DNA of 6,600 nucleotides from Treponema sp. (GTDB taxonomy: Bacteria > Spirochaetota > Spirochaetia > Treponematales > Breznakiellaceae): the NCBI GenBank assembly GCA_031266255.1, contig JAISBK010000097.1, positions 1-6,600 of the forward strand, written 5' to 3'. The translations under genes were made by a program, and so were the position numbers. Under the pieces are notes generated by a model that saw only the letters and a list, made by a program, of their open reading frames with translations, was not told the DNA's origin and ran no database searches. Of the stretch, positions 1 to 6,600 are shown piece by piece. The first letter of the stretch is position 1. Each line of letters begins with the position of its first letter.

Positions 1-2358
1 CGGGAGAAGCGGCGATACGTGCTGGACATGTTTCCCTATCCTTCGGCTCAGGGCTTGCATGTGGGACATCCCGAAGGATATACCGCAACGGATATTTATT
101 GCCGCTACCTGCGGATGCAGGGGTACCAAGTCCTGCACCCTATGGGCTTTGATGCTTTCGGGCTTCCTGCAGAAAACTACGCCATCAAGACCGGTACACA
201 CCCGGCCCTTACCACTGCCGCAAACATCGACAAGTTCCGTTCCCAGATAAAGGCCCTAGGTTTTTCTTATGACTGGGATCGGGAAGTGGATACTTCCAGT
301 CCTGAATACTACCGCTGGACTCAGTGGATTTTCCTGAAGCTCTTTGAGAAAGGCTTAGCTTATGAAGCGGAAAGCCCTATCAACTGGTGTCCTTCCTGTA
401 AGACCGGGCTGGCCAACGAAGAAGTGAAAGAGGGGGTCTGTGAGCGTTGTGGGACTAAGGTAAGCCGCAAGCGCATCCGCCAATGGATACTCAGGATCAC
501 CGCGTATGCAGAGCGGCTCTTGGCAGACCTGGATGGTCTTGATTGGCCTGAGCCGGTGAAACTCATGCAGCGGAACTGGATAGGCAGGAGCGAAGGAGCC
601 AATGTGGTGTTTACCATTGAGGGCCACCAGGATAAACTCGAAATTTATACCACCCGGCCCGATACCCTTTTCGGCGTAACCTACATGGTATTGGCCCCAG
701 AACATGGGTTGGTGGACAAGATAAGCACCGCGGAACAGCGGGAAGCAGTACAAGCGTATCTAGAGGCTGCGGCCAAGAAAAGCGACTTGGAACGGACCGA
801 CCTGGCCAAGGTCAAGACTGGGGTTTTTTCCGGGGCTTTTGCGGTGAACCCGGTGAACGGGGCGAAGATCCCTATCTGGATAGCGGATTACGTACTCATC
901 TCCTATGGTACCGGGGCCATCATGGCGGTTCCTGCTCACGATGAACGGGACTGGGATTTTGCCACAACCTTTAAGTTACCCATTGTACAGGTGGTTGCCC
1001 CAGAAAAGCCCTCTGCCGGCATGAGCTACAACGGGGAACCGGGCGCATGTACGGCTGCTGAGGGTTGGGCGGTTAATTCCGGTCAATTCGATGGGCTTCC
1101 CACGGCTGAGGCCATACCCCGGATTACGGCTTGGCTTGAGGAACAGGGTATTGGAAAAAAGGCGGTAAACTATAAACTAAGGGACTGGATCTTCAGCCGG
1201 CAGCGGTACTGGGGGGAGCCTATCCCGGTGGTTCATTGCAAACACTGCCAAACCGTGCATGGGTCTGCAATCGTACCCCTCCCGGAATCGGCCCTTCCTC
1301 TGCGGCTCCCGGAAGTTCAGTCCTACACCCCTACCGGTACCGGTGAATCTCCGCTTGCTCTGATACCCGACTGGGTACATACCACCTGCCCTCGATGTGG
1401 CGGTCCGGCCATTCGGGAGACCAATACCATGCCTCAGTGGGCCGGGTCGTGCTGGTATTATCTCCGCTACCTAGACCCCCATAACCCCGCGGCCTTTGCA
1501 GACCGGGCTAAGATCGATTACTGGGCGCCAGTGGATCTTTACGTGGGAGGTACGGAGCATGCGGTGCTGCACCTGCTTTACAGCCGTTTCTGGCATAAGG
1601 TGCTCTACGACTTTGGTCTGGTAAATACCCAGGAGCCTTTTCAGCGCCTCGTAAACCAGGGGATGATCCTGGGGGAGGATAACCAGAAGATGTCTAAAAG
1701 CCGGGGGAACGTGATAAACCCGGACGATATTGTGCAGCACTACGGCGCAGATGCCATGCGGGTCTACGAGATGTTCATGGGACCCCTTGAGGTGAGTAAG
1801 CCTTGGATTACGGCGGGGCTGGTGGGGGTTTCCCGGTTTCTGGAACGGCTCTGGGCCATAGGGGAAAAGCCCCTGAGTGACGAGCAGGGGACCGAAGCCC
1901 TCAACCGGCTTCTTCACAAGACCATCAAAAAGGTGAGCCAAGACACCGAGTCCCTGAACTTCAATACGGCCATCAGCGCCATGATGATCTATTCCACCGA
2001 GCTTGCCAAACTACCCCAGATACCCCGGACGCTCTGGTCCCCCTTGGTGCAGATGGTGAGCGCCTATGCTCCCCACTTGGGAGAGGAGTTATGGGAGAAG
2101 CTGGGAGCTTCTGAAACGGTCTCCAAGTCTGCCTGGCCCCGGTATGATCCAGCTCTCGCGACAGACCAGGACCTTACTATCGTCGTACAAGTAAACGGTA
2201 AAGTGCGGGATAAATTCATTGCCGCAGCAGGTACATCCCAGGCAGATCTCGAAAAGCAAGCCCTGGCCCTGCCAGGGGTCTGCAAGTGGCTTAGGGAAAA
2301 GCAGGTGGTCAAGGTTATCACCGTGCAGGATAAACTGGTGAACCTGGTCATTGGATAA
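1..2358 (+). CDS. leuS: Leucyl-tRNA synthetase (LeuRS), 5'-partial
   Basis: Class Ia aminoacyl-tRNA synthetase that charges tRNA-Leu with leucine in the cytoplasm. The reading frame is open from base 1 (R-E-K-R-R-Y-V-L-D-M-F-P-Y-P), so the GTG at 19 is an internal valine and the true start lies upstream. By comparison with bacterial LeuRS about 35-40 residues are missing; 785 are present. Counting from base 1, the HIGH-class ATP motif is HVGH (20-23) and KMSKS lies at 1687-1701. The CP1 editing domain has the threonine-rich TTRPDTLFG (217-225) and AVPAHDERD, with the conserved Asp at 314. Two pairs of CxxC are present: CPSC/CERC (130-133, 147-150) and CKHC/CPRC (413-416, 463-466), both suited to zinc. 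The segment RETNTMPQWAGSCWYYLRY and the C-terminal VQVNGKVRDK domain are typical of Bacillus-type LeuRS. It ends in TAA and is followed by a terminator-like hairpin. It has no evident functional tie to the downstream genes. Confidence 0.98.
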   Translation, partial: REKRRYVLDMFPYPSAQGLHVGHPEGYTATDIYCRYLRMQGYQVLHPMGFDAFGLPAENYAIKTGTHPALTTAANIDKFRSQIKALGFSYDWDREVDTSSPEYYRWTQWIFLKLFEKGLAYEAESPINWCPSCKTGLANEEVKEGVCERCGTKVSRKRIRQWILRITAYAERLLADLDGLDWPEPVKLMQRNWIGRSEGANVVFTIEGHQDKLEIYTTRPDTLFGVTYMVLAPEHGLVDKISTAEQREAVQAYLEAAAKKSDLERTDLAKVKTGVFSGAFAVNPVNGAKIPIWIADYVLISYGTGAIMAVPAHDERDWDFATTFKLPIVQVVAPEKPSAGMSYNGEPGACTAAEGWAVNSGQFDGLPTAEAIPRITAWLEEQGIGKKAVNYKLRDWIFSRQRYWGEPIPVVHCKHCQTVHGSAIVPLPESALPLRLPEVQSYTPTGTGESPLALIPDWVHTTCPRCGGPAIRETNTMPQWAGSCWYYLRYLDPHNPAAFADRAKIDYWAPVDLYVGGTEHAVLHLLYSRFWHKVLYDFGLVNTQEPFQRLVNQGMILGEDNQKMSKSRGNVINPDDIVQHYGADAMRVYEMFMGPLEVSKPWITAGLVGVSRFLERLWAIGEKPLSDEQGTEALNRLLHKTIKKVSQDTESLNFNTAISAMMIYSTELAKLPQIPRTLWSPLVQMVSAYAPHLGEELWEKLGASETVSKSAWPRYDPALATDQDLTIVVQVNGKVRDKFIAAAGTSQADLEKQALALPGVCKWLREKQVVKVITVQDKLVNLVIG

Positions 2359-2406
2359 CGCATCTTTTCCGTCACCGATTGACCGCGTTCTATAAAAGGG
2401 TTTGTA

Positions 2407-2465
2407 AAGGAACGCGCATGATGCGGATACATGCGCGTTCCTTCGTTGCCTTTGTTCTTTTTCTT
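2407..2465 (+). terminator. Probable Rho-independent terminator after leuS
   Basis: A perfect 14-bp inverted repeat has arms at 2407-2420 (AAGGAACGCGCATG) and 2430-2443 (CATGCGCGTTCCTT), with a 9-nt loop. Seven mixed bases follow, then a T-rich stretch (12 T of 15, 2451-2465). It begins 48 bp after the leuS stop codon, where a terminator is expected. The T-tract is offset from the stem and interrupted by G and C, so termination may be partial. A protein-binding palindrome is the alternative reading. Confidence 0.7.
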
Positions 2466-2506
2466 ACCTCATGTTACGCAAAGATACCCGGAACCTGAGC
2501 ATTGCC

Positions 2507-2513
2507 AGGGGAA
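2507..2513 (+). promoter_or_regulatory. Candidate ribosome binding site for the RND gene
   Basis: AGGGGAA lies 7 bases upstream of the ATG at 2521. It is the best purine-rich site before any in-frame start of this gene and is the reason 2521 was chosen. The later ATGs at 2539 and 2575 have weaker or badly spaced sites; before 2575 the nearest AAGG ends 11 bases away. The earlier ATG at 2431 lies inside the terminator stem. Confidence 0.45.
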
Positions 2514-2520
2514 TTTTGGC

Positions 2521-5253
2521 ATGGCGTGTATTTTTCGTATGTTTACTATAAAGGGAATCAAGGTACCGCAGCGTATGGAAAAATTGTTTAAGCATCCCTG
2601 GCTTATCGTGGGAATTATCACGGGAATGACCATCTTTTTTGCCTTCCAGCTTCCTCGGGTGGAACTGGACAACAACAACCTTAGGTTTGTGCCTCAAGAG
2701 GACGAGGCCCGGCTTGTATCGAACTATATTGATGATACCTTCGGCAGTTCCCTCTTTATCCTGGTGGGACTTGAACGGCAATACGGAACCGTGTTTAACC
2801 GGGAATTTCTCGCCCGAATCCAGGACTATGTAGACCGAATCCGGGAAATCGAAATTGTGGGTACGGTGAACTCGATCATAAGCACGGATTACATCACCGG
2901 GGAGGGGGACGCGGTGGTAGTGGAACCCCTGGTAGGAGATGATTTTTCCGGTACCCAAGAAGAAATCACGGAATTGAAGCGCCGGATTCTCTCCTGGGAT
3001 CTGTACCGGCGGGCGCTGATCTCTGATGACTTTAGCGCCACCCAGATTCTGATACCCTTGGAAATTACCGCGGAAAACGCAGGACGTCCTGATGTGGTGG
3101 CCAGCTTCCTGGATATCCGGGACATAGCTCGGGAAATGTTCCAGGACCTTGCGGTGGTGCATGTAACCGGTATGCCGGTAATCAGCGCGGCAATCAATGA
3201 AGCGGTCCATCAGGATCTCCTCCTGTTGGTTCCCCTGGTGATTGCCGTGGTGCTGGTAATTGTCTACCTGCCCTTGCGGCGGATCCGGTTCGTGGTCTTA
3301 TCGCTGCTTGCGGTCTTGTTAGCCGTAATCTGGTCCATTGGGGCCATGCCCTTGGTGGGGATCAAGCTATCGGTAATCTCCACGGTGCTTCCGGTCATCC
3401 TCATTGCGGTGGGGAGTTCCTATGGCTTACATCTCGTCATCCATTATCTTGAAACCGTTAACCTGGATTTCAGTACCCTAAGCAAGGAAGCCCATCGGGA
3501 ACTGGTCATTAACCTGATGCGGACCATCTGCAAACCAATCTTCCTCGCAGCCCTGACTACTATGGTCAGCTTCTTTTCCTTTTGCTTCACCCCGGTACTT
3601 CCCATCCGGGAATTCGGTTATTTTTCCGGTTTTGGGGTAACCGCGGCATTCCTCATTACCATCACCTTGATCCCCGCGATTTTGATCCTCTGGGGACCTC
3701 GGGTGCTGGGTAAATTCAAATCCAAAAATACCCGTGTAGATGAACCGTCGCGGGTAAATCACCATATCGCGGTTTTCTTTGCATCGGTGGCACAGCAAAC
3801 CTATCTGGTTCTGGGGGTGGCTGCGGTATTACTCGTGGTTTCCCTGTACGGGGCCTCTAAGCTCATCATCGACAATGTGTTTTTGGAATATTTTAAGCCT
3901 GATACAGATATCAATACCTCGGATGACTTTATCCGGGAGTATTTCGGCGGCTCCAAGGTGATAAGCGTGGTAGTTCAGGCGGAAAGTCCTGAAATCCTCC
4001 TCCATCCTGATACCTTAGGCGCCTTAGATGATCTGCATACCTACCTGGAGACCAAGGTTCCTGAAACCGGTAAGGTCATGGGATTTACGGATATGGTAAA
4101 ACGGATCAACCAGGTGTTTAACGTGGACGAGTCTCCGTTGGGTCTCAAACCCCACGTCGAGCTTACCGAAACCGGGGATTTTGGGTTCGGAGCTGCTGCG
4201 GATTTTGGGTTCGGCACTTTTTTCGAACCGGAAGATCCATACCCATCCTTCGAGGCAATAGAGGCCCCTGGTTTAAGTGAGACCCCGGCGTATACTCCCC
4301 GGGAATTGGCAGGTTTGTTTGATCGGGTATTGAGCACCGGGGAGGACCGGGCAATGGATGTTTCCCGGTTCGTCTGGGAGATGAAGAAACAGGTGAATTA
4401 TGAGGGAGCGGCCTACTATGAGATCCCCCGGGATCCCCTCCGTTACGGAAAGACCCGTCCCGAAGAACTCCAGCAGCTTGTTTCCAATTATTTGGTATTG
4501 CTTGCAGGAAACCTAGACTCCTATGCCAATGATCCCCTGGAACCTACCGCCATAAAGACTACGGTTCAGCTGCGCACGATTGGTCAGGCGGATACGGATC
4601 AGGTCGTTAAGCGGATCAACGGCTATGTTGAGGCTCATTTTCCTGATACGGTTCAGGTTATCGTAGGGGGTTCTGCCTTAGTGGAAGGGTCCCTCAACGA
4701 ACTGGTGGTTCAGTCCCTATGGAGCTCCTTGCTCATCGCGTTTGTGGCCCTGTTTGCGATCATGGCGGTCTGTAACCGCTCGGTGGCGGCGGGTTTACTC
4801 AGTATTGCCCCTCTTTCCCTGCTGATCCTCATTAACTTAGCGATCATGGGCTTCTTGAGGATTAAACTCAACATTGGAACCGCGATGATTTCAAGTCTAT
4901 CTATGGGTATTGGGATCGATTACACGGTTCATTTTCTCGAAGCCTATAAACGGGCATATCGGGCTTCCGGGGGAACCGGGGATTTCTTAAAAAGGGCCTA
5001 TAAGACTTCAGGAATGGCGATCATCGTGGATGCGCTGGCCACGGGATTGGGCTTTGCCGTGCTGCTTTTGTCCCAATTCACGATGTTGGCGGAGTTGGGC
5101 TTGCTGATTGCCCTGGCTATGATCTTGAGCGCTTTGGTAGGACTGATCATCGTCCCCGCGCTCTTGCTGCTGTTCAAGCCCCGGTTTATCCAGGATGAGC
5201 CTGGATCAGCGCAAAGTAACCGCAAAAGGCATATAATTAAAAAAGAGGTATAG
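2521..5253 (+). CDS. RND/MMPL-family inner-membrane exporter (COG1033-like)
   Basis: Predicted proton-driven transporter of the RND superfamily, 910 residues from ATG 2521. The layout is a duplicated 6+6 TM architecture. TM1 lies at about 26-46, followed by periplasmic domain 1 (47-232), TM2-6 (233-390), a cytoplasmic linker, TM7 (428-446), periplasmic domain 2 (447-733) and TM8-12 (734-884), then a basic tail. The second half carries the classical TM10 motif GIGIDYTVHF, with Asp800 as likely proton-relay residue. The matching TM4 motif is AVGSSYGLHL, without the Asp, an asymmetry common in this exporter family as I know it. Periplasmic domain 2 is larger than domain 1 by about 100 residues and holds an FGFG-repeat, acidic, proline-rich insert (about 548-600). 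The start is uncertain: 2521 has the best ribosome site, but residues before the Met at 2575 (MEKLFKHPW) look non-conserved and family members usually begin just before TM1. The frame opens earlier, at 2431, inside the terminator. The LolA-like gene follows after 5 bp, which points to co-transcription and to lipid or lipoprotein cargo rather than drug efflux. Confidence 0.9.
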   Translation: MACIFRMFTIKGIKVPQRMEKLFKHPWLIVGIITGMTIFFAFQLPRVELDNNNLRFVPQEDEARLVSNYIDDTFGSSLFILVGLERQYGTVFNREFLARIQDYVDRIREIEIVGTVNSIISTDYITGEGDAVVVEPLVGDDFSGTQEEITELKRRILSWDLYRRALISDDFSATQILIPLEITAENAGRPDVVASFLDIRDIAREMFQDLAVVHVTGMPVISAAINEAVHQDLLLLVPLVIAVVLVIVYLPLRRIRFVVLSLLAVLLAVIWSIGAMPLVGIKLSVISTVLPVILIAVGSSYGLHLVIHYLETVNLDFSTLSKEAHRELVINLMRTICKPIFLAALTTMVSFFSFCFTPVLPIREFGYFSGFGVTAAFLITITLIPAILILWGPRVLGKFKSKNTRVDEPSRVNHHIAVFFASVAQQTYLVLGVAAVLLVVSLYGASKLIIDNVFLEYFKPDTDINTSDDFIREYFGGSKVISVVVQAESPEILLHPDTLGALDDLHTYLETKVPETGKVMGFTDMVKRINQVFNVDESPLGLKPHVELTETGDFGFGAAADFGFGTFFEPEDPYPSFEAIEAPGLSETPAYTPRELAGLFDRVLSTGEDRAMDVSRFVWEMKKQVNYEGAAYYEIPRDPLRYGKTRPEELQQLVSNYLVLLAGNLDSYANDPLEPTAIKTTVQLRTIGQADTDQVVKRINGYVEAHFPDTVQVIVGGSALVEGSLNELVVQSLWSSLLIAFVALFAIMAVCNRSVAAGLLSIAPLSLLILINLAIMGFLRIKLNIGTAMISSLSMGIGIDYTVHFLEAYKRAYRASGGTGDFLKRAYKTSGMAIIVDALATGLGFAVLLLSQFTMLAELGLLIALAMILSALVGLIIVPALLLLFKPRFIQDEPGSAQSNRKRHIIKKEV
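4176..4214 (+). repeat. 15-bp direct repeat encoding a DFGFG duplication
   Basis: GGATTTTGGGTTCGG occurs twice without mismatch, at 4176-4190 and 4200-4214, 24 bp apart start to start, which keeps frame (8 codons). It encodes GDFGFG-AAA-DFGFG, residues 552-565 of the RND protein, in the second periplasmic domain. The perfect DNA identity suggests either a recent duplication or strong constraint. A related GFGFG stretch is encoded at 6125-6139 in the outer-membrane protein gene. Confidence 0.85.
5244..5248 (+). promoter_or_regulatory. Ribosome binding site of the LolA-like gene
   Basis: AGAGG ends 10 bases before the ATG at 5259 and overlaps the last codons of the RND gene, whose TAG stop is at 5251-5253. 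The placement supports ATG 5259 as the start and suggests translational linkage between the two genes. Confidence 0.65.
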
Positions 5254-5258
5254 ATAGA

Positions 5259-6029
5259 ATGAAAAAAATAATTCTATTACTGGGTGGATTGGTAGTTGCC
5301 GTCGTATTAGCAGAGGCTCAGGATGCAGCCGCTCTCGTACGGGAGTCCCGGAACCGTATCAAGGCTGATACCATTTCTACCCGATCCCGCATGGTGCTCA
5401 CTGCCAAGGATGGGTCTACCAGTGAACGCCAGATCGATCAGTATTCCAAAGACGGCCCCAAGGGGAACCGTACGATTATCCAGTTTCAGCGCCCTGCAGG
5501 AGTGGCAGGTACCCGGTTCCTTACCATGGAGAACCCCGGGAATGCCGATGACCGTTGGATATTTCTGCCCTCCCTGGGGAAGGTACGGCGGATCGCGGCA
5601 TCTGAAGGCTCAGGCAGCTTCATGGGTACGGACTTGTCTTACGATGATATTTCTTCTGCAGACCGGGATGTAGGTTTGGATGCCCATACCCTGTTACGGG
5701 AAGAAACCCTCAACGGAAACCCATGTTATGTGATTGAATCGGTTCCCCGGGATAGGTCCTATCAGTATTCCCGGATGGCCCAATGGATAGACAAAAGCAC
5801 CAAGGTGAATCACAAGATTGAACTCTACGACCGGCGGGGAACCTTAGTGAAAGTGTTTGAGACCTTGGAACTCAAAGAGGTTCAGGGCAGGCTCAGTCCT
5901 ATGGTAACGAAAATGAGTACCCTGGCAGCCGGGACTTCCACTACCATTTATGCGGATATCCTCAAGTACGATGATCCCATTCCCGAAGGGGTCTTCACCA
6001 CGAAATTTCTGGAAACCGGAAGACCATGA
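5259..6029 (+). CDS. Outer-membrane lipoprotein-sorting protein, LolA-like, periplasmic
   Basis: A 256-residue exported protein. The N-terminus is a classic Sec signal peptide: KK, a hydrophobic core at 4-18, and a probable signal peptidase I site after AEA (A20|Q21). There is no lipobox Cys, so the mature protein should be soluble in the periplasm. The mature part matches the LolA-like family (Pfam PF17131 type, from memory). It has an early GSTSERQIDQY strand region (52-62), DDRWIFLPSLGKVRRI (97-112), and the hallmark GSGSFMGTDLSYDDI (117-131), then strands including the QWIDKSTKVNHKIELYD segment. The LolA fold is a half-barrel that shields acyl chains. In this family it is often encoded beside RND exporters, as here, and is presumed to carry a lipid or lipoprotein across the periplasm. 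The actual cargo is unknown. It sits 5 bp after the RND gene, and its TGA overlaps the next gene's ATG, so all three are likely one operon. It is distinct from canonical LolA, and no LolCDE genes are nearby. Confidence 0.9.
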   Translation: MKKIILLLGGLVVAVVLAEAQDAAALVRESRNRIKADTISTRSRMVLTAKDGSTSERQIDQYSKDGPKGNRTIIQFQRPAGVAGTRFLTMENPGNADDRWIFLPSLGKVRRIAASEGSGSFMGTDLSYDDISSADRDVGLDAHTLLREETLNGNPCYVIESVPRDRSYQYSRMAQWIDKSTKVNHKIELYDRRGTLVKVFETLELKEVQGRLSPMVTKMSTLAAGTSTTIYADILKYDDPIPEGVFTTKFLETGRP

Positions 6030-6600
6030 ACCGGTTTATGCTTACGAGGGCCCCTGCGATTATTACGGGCTTATGGCTGCTCATCCCGGTGTTTTTTTTG
6101 GGAGCTCAAGAGGATGAGAACGTCGGGTTCGGTTTTGGGAATGAAACCGCGGCGGTCGCGGCTCAACCAGGAGCGAGCATCTCTGGGGAAGTGTCGGCTC
6201 AGGTCTTGGGTTTTGGAGATGATTTTTCTTCTGCGGATTCCATCAAACAGGCGTCCTTAGGGAATATTTTTTCCGGAAAGCTCAAGTTCGCGGCTTCGGC
6301 TTTTAATACCGATGGGGTGATCAACCTGAAACTTGCCCCGGTATTGGACGGTTCCTCGCCGGTCAACCTAGACGAAGCCTATATCCGGATCTACGTTGGT
6401 TCTTTGACCTTTGAGGGGGGCTTGAGGAAGCTCACCTGGGGTAAGGCCGACAGCTTTGGGCCCCTGGATGTGGTGAACCCCCTGGACTATTCAGACCTTA
6501 CCTCAATGACCGACCTTTTGGGCATGAAAATATCCCGTCCCCTGATCCACCTTTCCTACCGCCTGGGTTCATTCTCCGCCCTAGAAGGGCTGGTGATTCC
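6026..6600 (+). CDS. Putative outer-membrane beta-barrel protein, 3'-partial (DUF1302-like)
   Basis: The frame is open from ATG 6026 to the right edge (191 codons, no stop), so the C-terminus is missing. The start overlaps the TGA of the LolA-like gene as ATGA, with a weak GGAAG five bases or so upstream, which implies translational coupling. Residues 1-27 form a signal peptide (hydrophobic core about 10-25, likely cleavage near GAQ|E). The mature N-terminus is acidic and glycine/phenylalanine-rich: GFGFG at 34-38 and LGFGDDF at 61-67. From about residue 50 the sequence has alternating hydrophobic/polar strands typical of a barrel (ISGEVSAQVLGF, KLKFAASAF, EAYIRIYVGSLTFEGGLRKLTWG). The stretch WGKADSFGPLDVVNPLDYSDLT (138-159) resembles the WG-x-NP-x-D motif of DUF1302-type outer-membrane proteins; this is recalled similarity, not a search result. 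Likely role: outer-membrane partner of the upstream RND pump and LolA-like carrier. An uncharacterised spirochaetal surface protein without a transport role is also possible. Confidence 0.75.
   Translation, partial: MNRFMLTRAPAIITGLWLLIPVFFLGAQEDENVGFGFGNETAAVAAQPGASISGEVSAQVLGFGDDFSSADSIKQASLGNIFSGKLKFAASAFNTDGVINLKLAPVLDGSSPVNLDEAYIRIYVGSLTFEGGLRKLTWGKADSFGPLDVVNPLDYSDLTSMTDLLGMKISRPLIHLSYRLGSFSALEGLVI

Noticed and set aside
19..21. GTG as the leuS start codon.
   Set aside because: The frame stays open to base 1, and the conserved (K/R)xYVLDMFPYPS block of LeuRS spans this codon, so it is an internal valine.
1471..1941. A 156-codon minus-strand frame inside leuS.
   Set aside because: It is opposite the conserved KMSKS region of LeuRS, and its product resembles no family. 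The frame is open because of codon bias on the + strand.
2359..2406. Possible small gene or RNA between leuS and the hairpin.
   Set aside because: Only 48 bp, with no start codon plus ribosome site and no structure beyond the hairpin that follows.
2516..2549. Possible sigma-70 promoter: TTGGCA (2516-2521), 16-bp spacer, TATGTT (2538-2543), with TACTAT close behind (2544-2549).
   Set aside because: The match is weak, and it would overlap the favoured start codon at 2521. It makes sense only if translation starts at 2575. Worth keeping in mind, but not strong enough to annotate.
2464..3210. A 248-codon open frame on the minus strand opposite the start of the RND gene.
   Set aside because: It lies wholly opposite a well-supported coding region, its translation is rich in scattered His, Arg and Pro with no domain, and it runs antisense through the leader and the T-rich region. 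It is a shadow of the + strand gene.

Overview
The window looks like a chromosomal segment of a Gram-negative (diderm) bacterium, most likely a spirochaete of the Treponema group with moderate GC. That placement is inferred from the Bacillus-like LeuRS type, the diderm envelope genes and the general look of the three-gene cassette. No sequence search was run, so treat the taxonomy as tentative.

Layout, all on the + strand. (1) Bases 1-2358 hold leucyl-tRNA synthetase (leuS), lacking only about 35-40 N-terminal codons that lie upstream. (2) Bases 2359-2520 are non-coding. They hold a perfect 14-bp inverted repeat (2407-2443) followed by a T-rich stretch, which probably terminates leuS and separates it from what follows. 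(3) From about 2521 to the right edge there is a tightly packed operon: a 12-TM RND/MMPL-type exporter (2521-5253, start uncertain), a secreted LolA-like outer-membrane lipoprotein-sorting protein (5259-6029, 5-bp gap), and the N-terminal part of a secreted, probably beta-barrel, outer-membrane protein (6026 to the edge, 4-bp ATGA overlap).

The three operon genes supply one candidate for each envelope layer: an inner-membrane RND pump, a periplasmic LolA-fold carrier and an outer-membrane protein. This resembles the RND + DUF1329 (LolA/LolB-like) + DUF1302 (barrel) gene sets of proteobacteria. The simplest hypothesis is an envelope-spanning system that moves a lipid, lipoprotein or other hydrophobic cargo between the membranes. 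The most unusual detail is a short FGFG motif. It is repeated twice in the second periplasmic domain of the RND protein and appears again at the mature N-terminus of the outer-membrane protein. No RNA genes, CRISPR arrays, insertion sequences or attachment sites were seen.
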